Shown here piece after piece: positions 8,983 to 17,610 of a stretch of 64,000 bases of DNA. A program made the position numbers and the translations under genes. The stretch covers positions 20,214 through 84,213 of the forward strand of contig NZ_JANQTS010000098.1 in the NCBI RefSeq assembly GCF_030731595.1, read 5' to 3'. The notes under the pieces are model-generated. The model made no database searches. It was not told where the DNA came from and worked only from the letters and a program-made list of their open reading frames with translations. Origin of the DNA: Yoonia sp. Its GTDB lineage: Bacteria; Pseudomonadota; Alphaproteobacteria; Rhodobacterales; Rhodobacteraceae. Numbering within the stretch: the first letter of the stretch is position 1; every line of letters starts with the position of its first letter.

Positions 8983-10013
8983 CGGGATACCTCCTTGAGA
9001 CGCAAGATAGCCCAACGCGCCGCATCGGCCACCGCTGGATCGGGGTCATCAACCAAAGGTGAAACCGCGGCGGCCAACGCGGGATCCCCCGAATTGCCAA
9101 TCGCATAGGCGACATTGCGGACAAACCTGTGGCGGCCGATCCGCTTGATCGGCGAGCCCGAAAACCGCGCCCGGAAACCTGTATCATCTAGGCCCGCCAG
9201 TTCTGCCAAAGGCGGCGCCAAAAGATCGTCGCGCGCGGCATAGCGGGCATCACGCCCTGTAACCGCAAACTTGTTCCACGGACAGACGGCCAGACAATCA
9301 TCACAGCCGTAAATGCGATTGCCCATCAGTGCTCGCAAATCGGGGTCCACGGGCCCTTTATGCTCGATCGTGAGATAGGAAATGCAGCGGCGGGCATCCA
9401 GCTGATAGGGGGCGGGAAAGGCCGCCGTTGGGCAAATATCCAGACAGGCGGTGCAAGACCCGCAATGGCTCTCTTCGGGCTGATCAGGTTCCAGAGCCAA
9501 AGTGGTGAAAATCGCACCCAGAAAAAACCAATTCCCCAGATCACGACCCAAGAGATTAGTATGTTTGCCTTGCCAGCCCAGCCCAGCAGCCTGTGCGAGC
9601 GGCTTTTCCATCACCGGGGCCGTATCGACAAAGACCTTGATTTCGGCATCTGGCACCTGGTCGATCAGCCAACGGCCCAGGTGTTTGAGGCGCTTTTTTA
9701 CAACATCATGATAGTCGCGCCCTTGCGCATAAACGCTGATAGCTGCGCGATCCCTTTTCTCCAGCACAGCCATTGGATCGTGGTCAGGGGTATAGGGTTC
9801 GGCCAGCATAATCACCGACTTCGCCGCAGGCCACAGTGCTGCCGGATCGCCACGCCATGCCATCCGTTCAGCCATCCAGCCCATCTGGCCATGTCGCCCC
9901 TCCTCGACAAACGCGGCCAAACGCGCGGCCATTTGCGGCACAGCATCAGGCGTGCAAACCCCTACCTTTGCAAAACCCACCTCTTGCGCGAAAGCAATCA
10001 ATCGCGCTTTCAT
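8979..10013 (-). CDS. queG: epoxyqueuosine reductase
   Basis: A 344-residue iron-sulfur, cobalamin-dependent enzyme that performs the last step of queuosine synthesis in tRNA wobble position 34. Two ferredoxin-like cysteine clusters are visible: [12 protein letters not shown] and [14 protein letters not shown], separated by the [11 protein letters not shown] segment typical of QueG; VGVCTPDA and [20 protein letters not shown] are also family signatures. A HEAT-like C-terminus follows. The ATG directly abuts the end of a GC-rich repeat whose AAAAGAAG lies only one base upstream, so initiation is unusual or the start is slightly internal. Confidence 0.93.
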   Translation of the reverse strand: MKARLIAFAQEVGFAKVGVCTPDAVPQMAARLAAFVEEGRHGQMGWMAERMAWRGDPAALWPAAKSVIMLAEPYTPDHDPMAVLEKRDRAAISVYAQGRDYHDVVKKRLKHLGRWLIDQVPDAEIKVFVDTAPVMEKPLAQAAGLGWQGKHTNLLGRDLGNWFFLGAIFTTLALEPDQPEESHCGSCTACLDICPTAAFPAPYQLDARRCISYLTIEHKGPVDPDLRALMGNRIYGCDDCLAVCPWNKFAVTGRDARYAARDDLLAPPLAELAGLDDTGFRARFSGSPIKRIGRHRFVRNVAYAIGNSGDPALAAAVSPLVDDPDPAVADAARWAILRLKEVSR

Positions 10014-10014
10014 G

Positions 10015-10073
10015 CTTCTTTTGTTCCAAAATACCTCGGGGGAGTCCCGCAGGGACGGGGGCTGGCCCCCCTA
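10015..10073 (-). repeat. GC-rich intergenic repeat, copy 2
   Basis: The same 59-nt element as at 2415-2473 and in the same orientation, differing in three bases (TGCG instead of TTCG in the hairpin loop, and two changes in GGTATTTTGGAAC). As in copy 1, the TAG that opens it is the stop codon of the preceding gene (here the glutathione transferase), and its other end touches the next start codon (queG). Confidence 0.88.
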
Positions 10074-10736
10074 AAAATCCAGATCAGCATAATGCGCCGC
10101 GGGCTGAAATCCGGGCACCTCATCGGCCAGGATCGACCGAAAGGCAGGACGAGACTTGATCTTGGCATACCAATCCTTGAGCACATCATGCCGGTTCCAA
10201 TCCACATCACTGGTATAGTCGAGGCAGGACAATTGTGCGGCGGCCGCGAAGTCTGCCATCGTCATCTCGTTGCCCGCCAGCCAGCGCCGTTCGTCCAAAA
10301 GACCAGCCATATAATCCAGATGATACTTCACCGCTCGCGCGCCTGCCTTGACGTTGGTGCTGTCGGGATAGCCTGTGCCCATGACCTTGCGATAAACCCG
10401 CTCGCCGGTAAGCTTGAGGGTCACTTCGCGATAGAACTTGTCATCGAACCAGCCAACCAGCCGACGCACCTCGCAGCGCGCTTCCGCGTTTTTGGGCAGC
10501 AGGGGCGGGTTTGGATGGGTCTCTTCCAGATACTCACAAATCGCCACACTGTCAGACATCGTGCGACTGCCCATTTTCAGGATCGGCACCTTGCCGGCGG
10601 GATTGCGCCGCAAGAAATCCGCGTCCTGTTCCCAATACCTTTCTTCGACCAGACCGACCTCGATCTTCTTTTCAGCCAGACAAAGGCGGACTTTGCGGGA
10701 AAACGGAGAAAGCGGGTAATGATACAGGGTGTTCAT
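10071..10736 (-). CDS. glutathione S-transferase family protein
   Basis: A 221-residue protein with an N-terminal thioredoxin-like domain (MNTLYHYPLSPFSRKVRL, then PAGKVPILKMG and the SDSVAICEYLEE turn that binds glutathione) and an all-helical C-terminal domain. The position often held by cysteine in this subgroup (PFCRKV) is serine here. Such proteins conjugate or reduce electrophiles in the cytoplasm; the substrate is unknown. It precedes queG on the same strand, separated only by the repeat that supplies its stop codon. Confidence 0.9.
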   Translation of the reverse strand: MNTLYHYPLSPFSRKVRLCLAEKKIEVGLVEERYWEQDADFLRRNPAGKVPILKMGSRTMSDSVAICEYLEETHPNPPLLPKNAEARCEVRRLVGWFDDKFYREVTLKLTGERVYRKVMGTGYPDSTNVKAGARAVKYHLDYMAGLLDERRWLAGNEMTMADFAAAAQLSCLDYTSDVDWNRHDVLKDWYAKIKSRPAFRSILADEVPGFQPAAHYADLDF

Positions 10737-10798
10737 GCGATACTCATAAATCGTTTATCCCTCAATGCCGCAAGGGGCCGTCCTGATCAATGGGCTGC

Positions 10799-11563
10799 TC
10801 AGCTTTCAAAGCAGGCCGCGCGCCCGTCCGCTGCAATGGTCGCCGCGCCGCTCATGATAGCGCGGGTGCGGTCACGGGTAAATTGGCTGGGGTTTGATGC
10901 TGATCTGTTCTTTGGCGATGGCAGGATCGCCGCCAGCCGTGCGGCCTGCAGCTCTGACAGGTCAGAGGCATCCACGCCAAAATAGTGACGTGCCGCAGCC
11001 TGGACCCCGAACACACCCTCGTCGAATTCGGCGACATTCAGGTAAATCTCCACAATCCGCCGCTTTGACCATACGGCCTCCGTCAGAGGCGTCCACAAGG
11101 CCTCGATTGCTTTGCGTGACCAACTGCGGCCATGCCACAGAAAGACATTCTTCACGACCTGCTGCGAGATTGTTGACGCACCGCCGCGCCCCCGATCCAA
11201 AGCATCGCGGATCGCGTTCACATCCAGCCCCCAATGCAGGCAGAAATTAGCATCCTCGGCAGCGACAACCGATCGCGCCATCACGGGCGCGATATCCTCA
11301 ATCGCCACCCAGTCGTGACGGACCCCATCCAGCCGACGCCCCTCGGAAATCATATAGGGGGTCGTGGGCGGGTTGATGACAGCGTAGATCAGTGTCCAAA
11401 GCAGTGCGAAACCAAAAACGCCCAGCGCCCCCCAAAGAAAACTGCGGCGCAGGAACCTTAACGTCCGGGCAACAGGACCCGCCTTTTTGGTTTTTTGCGT
11501 CGTTTTCTTTTTGGTGGTCGGCTTTTTGGCCGGGCCTTTTTTCGCTGTGCTCGTCTCTGCCAT
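10799..11563 (-). CDS. mtgA: monofunctional biosynthetic peptidoglycan transglycosylase
   Basis: A 254-residue GT51 enzyme polymerising lipid II into glycan strands. A very basic cytoplasmic N-terminus (repeated KKP/KKKT) precedes one membrane helix (about residues 40-62), followed by the catalytic domain with the essential Glu in VVAAEDANFCLHWG, the GGASTISQQVVKN motif and YLNVAEFDEGVFG. The ATG at 11563 (MAETSTAKKG) follows TTAAGGTGC; a longer frame from 11623 would run into the terminator of gltB. No transpeptidase domain is attached. Confidence 0.93.
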   Translation of the reverse strand: MAETSTAKKGPAKKPTTKKKTTQKTKKAGPVARTLRFLRRSFLWGALGVFGFALLWTLIYAVINPPTTPYMISEGRRLDGVRHDWVAIEDIAPVMARSVVAAEDANFCLHWGLDVNAIRDALDRGRGGASTISQQVVKNVFLWHGRSWSRKAIEALWTPLTEAVWSKRRIVEIYLNVAEFDEGVFGVQAAARHYFGVDASDLSELQAARLAAILPSPKNRSASNPSQFTRDRTRAIMSGAATIAADGRAACFES

Positions 11564-11611
11564 CAGCACCTTAAGCCATGCCCGGGGCGAACCGGTCAAG
11601 AACAAGGGACA

Positions 11612-11636
11612 CCCCCGCAGCATTTCACTGCGGGGG
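11612..11636 (-). terminator. strong hairpin after gltB
   Basis: A perfect 9-bp stem CCCCCGCAG/CTGCGGGGG with a 7-base loop, 9 bp after the gltB stop. No T-run follows on the minus strand, so it may act as a Rho-assisted terminator or an RNA 3' end stabiliser. Confidence 0.6.
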
Positions 11637-11644
11637 CGTGGTCA

Positions 11645-14600
11645 TTATTCCGCAGGGATTGCGGTCTGCTCCACGCTCAGCGGATGCTTGAGATGGATCA
11701 GCATTTCCTTGGGGCAGATTTGCAGGAAACTGCCCTTCTCGGCTTCCCAGTGTTGCAGGATATCGGCGGCCTTGCGGCTGCCCGTCTCCTTGGCGTGCCG
11801 TTCGATCAGACCTTTCAACTGGTCATGCCAATGCGCCACCGTCACAGGGCAGGTCACCAGCGTTTCCATATTGATCAGATCTGCCGCGTGGCCTTTAGGA
11901 TCATAGAGATAGGCCATCCCGCCTGTCATACCCGCGCCAAAGTTGGCCCCGATCGACCCAAGGATCACCGCCACACCGCCGGTCATATATTCACAGCCGT
12001 TGGTCCCGCAGCCCTCGATCACCACATGCGCACCGGAGTTACGGACCGCGAAACGCTCGCCCGCGCGCCCAGCGGCAAAGAGGTAGCCTGCAGTCGCGCC
12101 ATAAAGCACGGTATTGCCGATAATGGTGTTTTCAGACGCGACCAGCGGGCTGACCATTGGCGGGCGCACCACAATTGTGCCTCCTGACAGGCCCTTGCCG
12201 ACATAGTCGTTGGCATCGCCCGACACCTCCAGCTTGAGCCCCGGTGCGGCAAAGGCACCCAAGGATTGACCGGCAGAGCCGCGCAGCTTGACCGTCAGGT
12301 GATCAGGCTGGAGCGCGTTGCGCATCCCGAACTGCTGAACGATGTGGCTGGATGTGCGGGTCCCAATGGTGCGCAAGGTGTTCTGCACCGCATAGTCCAA
12401 CTGCATCTTTTCGCCATCGTTCAGGAAGCGTGCTGCGTCTTTTACGATCTGTGCGTCCAGCGTGTCATCGACAGGATTGCGTGGGCGGTTGCGGTCATAG
12501 GTGATCTTGTGCGCCCCATCGACCGTGATCAGAAGCGGGTTCAGATCAAGATCATCCAGATGCGCAGAGCCACGGCTGACCTGCGTCAGCAGATCAGCAC
12601 GACCAATCACATCATCCAACGACCGCGCGCCGATGCTTGCGAGGATTTCGCGCACTTCGGTGGCGTAGAAGGTGATCAGGTTCACGACCTTTTCGGCATT
12701 GCCGGTGAACTTTTCGCGCAGCGCTTCATCTTGGGTACAGACACCTACCGGGCAGGTATTCGACTGGCACTGGCGCACCATAATGCAGCCCATTGCAATC
12801 AGAGCGGCCGTACCGATACCGTACTCCTCGGCGCCCATCATCGCGGCCATGACAATGTCACGCCCTGTGCGAAGTCCACCATCGGTGCGCAGCGTGATCC
12901 GCTCGCGCAGGTTGTTCATCGCCAGCACCTGATGCGCTTCGGTCAGGCCCATTTCCCATGGCAGACCCGCGTATTTGATCGACGTGCCCGGTGATGCACC
13001 GGTCCCACCGTTATGGCCGGAAATCAAAATAACATCGGCTTTGGCCTTTGCGACCCCCGCAGCGATCGTTCCAACACCTGAACTGCTGACCAGCTTGACC
13101 GTCACTTTGCAGCGCGGGTTGATCTGCTTGAGGTCATAGATCAGCTGCGCCAAATCCTCGATCGAATAGATATCGTGGTGTGGTGGCGGTGAAATCAGGG
13201 TCACGCCCTTGGTCGAATGGCGCAAGCGCGCAATCAGGTCGGTGACCTTCATGCCGGGCAATTGACCACCCTCGCCGGGCTTGGCACCCTGCGCAACCTT
13301 GATCTCAAGCTCTTCACAGGCGTTCAGGTATTCGGCAGTTACACCAAAGCGGCCAGAGGCCACCTGCTTGATCTTGGCAGAAGGATTGTCGCCGTTTGGT
13401 TCGGGGTGGAAGTGCGCGGGATCTTCGCCGCCTTCGCCACTATCCGACTTGGCCCCGATACGGTTCATCGCGACGTTAAGCGTTTTATGCGCTTCGGGGC
13501 TCAACGCACCCAAAGACATGCCGGGTGTCACGAAACGCTTGCGGATCGCGGTGATGCTTTCGACCTCTTCAATCGGCACGGGCGCGCCCAAAGGCTTGAT
13601 CGCCAGCAAATCGCGCAGATGGATTGGCGGGTTCGATTGCATGGACTTGGAATATTGCTGCCACAGCGCATAGCTTGCGTTGTTACAAGCCGCTTGCAGC
13701 ATATGCATCGTCTGCGCTTCCCAAGCGTGCTTTTCCCCTGACCGGCGGGCTTTGTAAAAGCCCCCGATAGGCAGCACGTCAGAACCACCTTTCCAGCCGC
13801 GCGCATGGACTTCTTCCAGCTTGGTCTGGATGCCGGATGTACCGATGCCGGAAATCCGGCTGTGCATTCCCGGGAAATATTCTGCCACCATCGCGCGGGA
13901 CAGGCCAACGGCCTCGAAGTTCAGACCCCCACGATAAGAAGACAGAACCGAAATCCCCATCTTGGACATGATTTTCAGCAGACCGGCATTGATCGCATCG
14001 CGATAGCGCATCGTGGCGTCTGTCAGGCTACCGTCAATCAGGCCACGCCGCAGACGGTCCGCGATGGAATCCTGCGCCAGATAGGCGTTCACGGTGGTTG
14101 CACCACAGCCGATCAGCACGGCGAAGTAATGTGGATCAATACATTCCGCCGCGCGCACGTTGATCGAACAGAAAGTGCGCAAACCCTGCGCCGTCAGCCC
14201 CGAATGGACCGCAGAGGTCGCAAGGATCATCGGCATCGGCACATGATCTTCGGACTGGTGTTGATCGGTGAGCACCAGATGCCCCGCGCCAGAGCGTACG
14301 GCGTCTTCGGCCTCGGCTCTGATCCGTTGCAGACCGGCGTTCAGCGACCCGTGACCGGCCTCGAACGTACAGTCGATGAAGGCCACGCTGTCGCCGAACT
14401 GGCGGACCATTTCATCAAATTCCGCGTTGGCGACAAAGGGGCTTTCCAGCACCAGAATCTCGGTCTGCGAGGAATCCTCGTCCAGTACGTTCTTGAGGTT
14501 GCCGAACCGCGTCTTGAGCGACATCACGCGGCTTTCGCGCAAGCTGTCGATGGGCGGGTTCGTGACCTGACTAAAGTTCTGGCGGAAGAAGTGCGACAGC

Positions 14601-16177
14601 GGACGATAAGTCGTGGACAAGACCGCAGAAGGCGTATCGTCCCCCATCGAGGCGATCATTTCCTTGCCGTCTTCTGCCATGGGCGCCAGCACCTGTTCCA
14701 GTTCTTCGATGCTGTAGCCTGCGGCGACCTGACGCTTGCGCAACTCGGCCCCTTCAAAGATCGCCTTTTCGGGGACATCGCGCATCAGATCATTCAGATC
14801 GATAACCTTCTCGACCCAATCCCCAAAGGGCTGGGACGCAGCAAGCTTATCTTTCAGCTCGGTGTCGTGGTAAAGACGCCCCTCGGCCATATCGACCGCG
14901 ATCATCTGGCCGGGGCCAAGCGCGCCTTTTTCAACGACAGTGGCTTCATCGACAGGGACCATACCTACTTCGGACCCTGCCACCAGCAGGCCATCACCTG
15001 TCACGACATAGCGTAGGGGGCGCAGACCGTTCCGGTCCAGACCGCCGCAAACCCAACGACCATCGGTCATGGCAAGCGCTGCCGGACCATCCCACGGTTC
15101 CATCACGGCGTTGCAATAGCCGTACATATCCTGCCAAGCCTGCGGCATCTCGACGGCCTGTTGCGACCACGCCTCTGGCACCATCATGGTTTTGGCCATG
15201 GGTGCGTTGCGGCCTGCACGCACCAACACCTCGAACACAGAGTCAAGCGCACTAGAATCCGACGCCCCCGATGGGATGATCGGCTTGATGTCTTCGGCCT
15301 TGTCACCAAAGGCGTTCGACGCCATCCGGATCTCGTGGCTGCGCATCCAGTTCACGTTGCCCTTGAGCGTGTTGATTTCGCCGTTATGGGCCAACATGCG
15401 GAAAGGCTGGGCAAGCGACCATTGCGGGAAGGTATTGGTCGAATAGCGCTGGTGATAGATCGCAAAGGCGGACTCGAACCGTGCATCCATCAGGTCGGGA
15501 TAGAACTCTGCCACCTGCTCGGCCAGCATCATGCCTTTGTAGATGATCGACCGGCAAGAGAAAGAACACAGGTACATGCCTGCAATACCTGCTGCTGTCG
15601 CCGCTTTCTCGATCCGGCGGCGGATGATGTAGAGCTCGCGCTCGAATTGTTCTTCGTCCATGTCTTTGGCACAGCGGATCAGGATTTGTTCGATCTCGGG
15701 GCGGGTCGCGTTCGCCTTGTCACCCAGAACCTCGGTGTTCACCGGCACGTGACGCCAGCCATAGATATAGTGCCCCATTCGCAGCACTTCGGATTCCACG
15801 ATTGTGCGGCAGCGTTCCTGTGCGCTGAAATCTGTACGCGGCAAAAAGACCTGACCCACTGCAATCAGTTTGTCTTCAAGAGGCTCATGCCCGGTGCGCC
15901 GGATCTGATCATAAAAGAAGGGAACAGGGATCTGGACATGAATACCAGCACCGTCGCCTGTCTTGCCATCCGCATCGACCGCACCGCGATGCCAGACAGC
16001 CTTGAGCGCATTAATGCCCTTTTCAACAACATCACGTGACGGGGTTCCGTCAATCGCAACAACAAGACCCACGCCGCAAGAGGCATGTTCGTCGTCGTCA
16101 CGGTACAGACCATGTTCAGCCATCCACTGACGCTTGGCTTCTTCGGCCGCGACCCAGGCTTGGTCATATGTTGTCAT
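11645..16177 (-). CDS. gltB: glutamate synthase (NADPH) large subunit
   Basis: A 1510-residue ferredoxin-like glutamate synthase, full length for the family. The glutaminase domain begins at Cys34 (ASCGVGLVV), exposed after removal of a short propeptide. The central and FMN-binding synthase domains contain PPPHHDIYSIEDLAQ, ISGHNGGTGASPGTSIKYAG and the 3Fe-4S cluster motif GCIMVRQCQSNTCPVGVCTQ; the C-terminal beta-helix (GTIVV, GTNGCEYMTGG) ends the protein. The start follows GGAAGTACCG. With GltD it makes two glutamates from glutamine and 2-oxoglutarate. Two unrelated secreted-protein genes lie between it and gltD. Confidence 0.97.
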   Translation of the reverse strand: MTTYDQAWVAAEEAKRQWMAEHGLYRDDDEHASCGVGLVVAIDGTPSRDVVEKGINALKAVWHRGAVDADGKTGDGAGIHVQIPVPFFYDQIRRTGHEPLEDKLIAVGQVFLPRTDFSAQERCRTIVESEVLRMGHYIYGWRHVPVNTEVLGDKANATRPEIEQILIRCAKDMDEEQFERELYIIRRRIEKAATAAGIAGMYLCSFSCRSIIYKGMMLAEQVAEFYPDLMDARFESAFAIYHQRYSTNTFPQWSLAQPFRMLAHNGEINTLKGNVNWMRSHEIRMASNAFGDKAEDIKPIIPSGASDSSALDSVFEVLVRAGRNAPMAKTMMVPEAWSQQAVEMPQAWQDMYGYCNAVMEPWDGPAALAMTDGRWVCGGLDRNGLRPLRYVVTGDGLLVAGSEVGMVPVDEATVVEKGALGPGQMIAVDMAEGRLYHDTELKDKLAASQPFGDWVEKVIDLNDLMRDVPEKAIFEGAELRKRQVAAGYSIEELEQVLAPMAEDGKEMIASMGDDTPSAVLSTTYRPLSHFFRQNFSQVTNPPIDSLRESRVMSLKTRFGNLKNVLDEDSSQTEILVLESPFVANAEFDEMVRQFGDSVAFIDCTFEAGHGSLNAGLQRIRAEAEDAVRSGAGHLVLTDQHQSEDHVPMPMILATSAVHSGLTAQGLRTFCSINVRAAECIDPHYFAVLIGCGATTVNAYLAQDSIADRLRRGLIDGSLTDATMRYRDAINAGLLKIMSKMGISVLSSYRGGLNFEAVGLSRAMVAEYFPGMHSRISGIGTSGIQTKLEEVHARGWKGGSDVLPIGGFYKARRSGEKHAWEAQTMHMLQAACNNASYALWQQYSKSMQSNPPIHLRDLLAIKPLGAPVPIEEVESITAIRKRFVTPGMSLGALSPEAHKTLNVAMNRIGAKSDSGEGGEDPAHFHPEPNGDNPSAKIKQVASGRFGVTAEYLNACEELEIKVAQGAKPGEGGQLPGMKVTDLIARLRHSTKGVTLISPPPHHDIYSIEDLAQLIYDLKQINPRCKVTVKLVSSSGVGTIAAGVAKAKADVILISGHNGGTGASPGTSIKYAGLPWEMGLTEAHQVLAMNNLRERITLRTDGGLRTGRDIVMAAMMGAEEYGIGTAALIAMGCIMVRQCQSNTCPVGVCTQDEALREKFTGNAEKVVNLITFYATEVREILASIGARSLDDVIGRADLLTQVSRGSAHLDDLDLNPLLITVDGAHKITYDRNRPRNPVDDTLDAQIVKDAARFLNDGEKMQLDYAVQNTLRTIGTRTSSHIVQQFGMRNALQPDHLTVKLRGSAGQSLGAFAAPGLKLEVSGDANDYVGKGLSGGTIVVRPPMVSPLVASENTIIGNTVLYGATAGYLFAAGRAGERFAVRNSGAHVVIEGCGTNGCEYMTGGVAVILGSIGANFGAGMTGGMAYLYDPKGHAADLINMETLVTCPVTVAHWHDQLKGLIERHAKETGSRKAADILQHWEAEKGSFLQICPKEMLIHLKHPLSVEQTAIPAE

Positions 16178-16232
16178 CGGTACTTCCTTTCTTGGGCGGG
16201 ACCACCACTCGGGATGGCTTGCATTCAGGTCT

Positions 16233-16904
16233 TTAAGAAATCGCTACACCGCAGCCATGTTTTGGCGAGGCGCTCAGAAAACCCGGTTCACCGGGGTAGA
16301 TGAATTCAACCGGACGGTTGGCACGTTCAAACGACCCGTTCGGTGTTGTGACAGTGCCGGTTCCGGACAAGAACATGCGCCAGTTGCGGTTGATGAATTC
16401 ATTGCCTTGTGCGGACCAGATTTCATTTCCGTCCGCGTCAAAGGCGGTAATATCATAGCTTGTTTCATCAAGTGTGACGCCATCAATGGTGATCTGACGC
16501 CCTGTGAGCGTGTCCTGACCAACATAACGCGTGGTGCCAATCTCGTCGGACAACGTCCGAAAATCATAGTCGTCCACACCGGTGGCAATAAGATCAGAAA
16601 GCGAGGCTGGCTCTGCAGGAGCCGCTTCAAGACGTTCGCGGTGCCCGCTGTTCACATGAAAGCTGCTGATCCACTGGGTTTCGCCATCAATCTCACCCAC
16701 ATAGGTCAGACCGGTTTCGTCAAGGCTGACGCGGCGTTGATGGTCGGCAGGGTCGGCCTGACAGGTAAAGTGATGATCGACCTGACAGCTTTCGCTTTGC
16801 ACTGTCAGATAGGCATCACAGCCTGCAGGAAGGCTGAAGGTCGCGGGTCTTTCCTGTGCCATCACCGGCCCCGCCAGACACAGTAATCCGACTGCGATCC
16901 TCAT
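16233..16904 (-). CDS. secreted protein of unknown function, paralogue B
   Basis: A 223-residue protein with a signal peptide (MRIAVGLLCLAGPVMAQ). The mature part has conserved cysteines near its start (AGCDAYLTVQSESC and HFTC) and end (HGC), and a closing VEFIYPGEPGF motif. It is clearly homologous to the gene just upstream (16901-17569), sharing the GC.A.LTVQS..C and VEFIYPGE.GF patterns and similar length. It overlaps that gene by ATGA and lies between gltD and gltB, so it is presumably transcribed with glutamate synthase. Periplasmic location is inferred; function unknown. Confidence 0.8.
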   Translation of the reverse strand: MRIAVGLLCLAGPVMAQERPATFSLPAGCDAYLTVQSESCQVDHHFTCQADPADHQRRVSLDETGLTYVGEIDGETQWISSFHVNSGHRERLEAAPAEPASLSDLIATGVDDYDFRTLSDEIGTTRYVGQDTLTGRQITIDGVTLDETSYDITAFDADGNEIWSAQGNEFINRNWRMFLSGTGTVTTPNGSFERANRPVEFIYPGEPGFLSASPKHGCGVAIS

Positions 16905-17569
16905 GGCCGGAACCCCGATTCAATCACGTTGCATTCATACTGTGGCTGATCCGAAAAGAACCCGGTTTCACCTGGATAGATGAATTCGACAGGAGACATG
17001 TCGATCACTTGCGACGGATTATCTGCGGGCCATGTTTCGCCGAAAAAGAACAGGCGGTGCTTTTCGCTGACAAATTGGCGGCCGTTGCTGGCATCGATCT
17101 CATTGCCGTCGCGATCAAGGGTGCGCCCTTGAAACTCTGTGTTGAGCAGTGTTTCCCCGTCAATCACGGTTGTCTCGCCTGTCAGCATGTCAAAGCCGAC
17201 GTTCCGCTCGATCCCCTCTTCGGTCTCAAGCGTGAAATCCCATGTGTCGATCTGGGATGCGAAGAGTTCGGTCAGCGAGGCTGGGTCTGTTGCTGGGGTG
17301 ATCAGGCTTTCGTTGCCGGTCACCTTATAAGCTTCCATCCACTGAAATTCTGCATCCACTCTTTGCACACTAAAGACACCGGATTGCGAGATCAGTGCGA
17401 TCCACTGATCGCCCGGATCGTCCGCCGCACACTGCCAGACGTTGATCATCACACAACCTTTGCTTTGGACAGTCAGCGTCGCTTCGCAGCCCTCAGGTGC
17501 GGCAAAACTTTGCTGTGCTGCGGCCGGGGCGGCGGCAAGCAGGGCGGTGAGGATGATCCAAGGCTTCAT
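16901..17569 (-). CDS. secreted protein of unknown function, paralogue A
   Basis: A 222-residue protein with a signal peptide (MKPWIILTALLAAAPAAAQ), the cysteine pattern EGCEATLTVQSKGC followed by WQC, and the C-terminal VEFIYPGETGFF and YEC. It is the tandem paralogue of the next gene, and conserved paired cysteines suggest disulfide bonds. It sits 41 bp after gltD. No enzymatic motif is visible. The tandem duplication between gltD and gltB is the only contextual clue. Confidence 0.8.
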   Translation of the reverse strand: MKPWIILTALLAAAPAAAQQSFAAPEGCEATLTVQSKGCVMINVWQCAADDPGDQWIALISQSGVFSVQRVDAEFQWMEAYKVTGNESLITPATDPASLTELFASQIDTWDFTLETEEGIERNVGFDMLTGETTVIDGETLLNTEFQGRTLDRDGNEIDASNGRQFVSEKHRLFFFGETWPADNPSQVIDMSPVEFIYPGETGFFSDQPQYECNVIESGFRP

Positions 17570-17610
17570 GTTTCATTGACCTTTCAGACAGGGATTGCAG
17601 GCGTATTTGA

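Noticed and set aside
9360..10985. A 541-codon plus-strand open frame
   Set aside because: It runs antisense through queG, the glutathione transferase and mtgA, all of which have clear family motifs; the translation has no recognisable domain.
13805..15016. A 403-codon plus-strand open frame
   Set aside because: Antisense to gltB, which is complete and intact.
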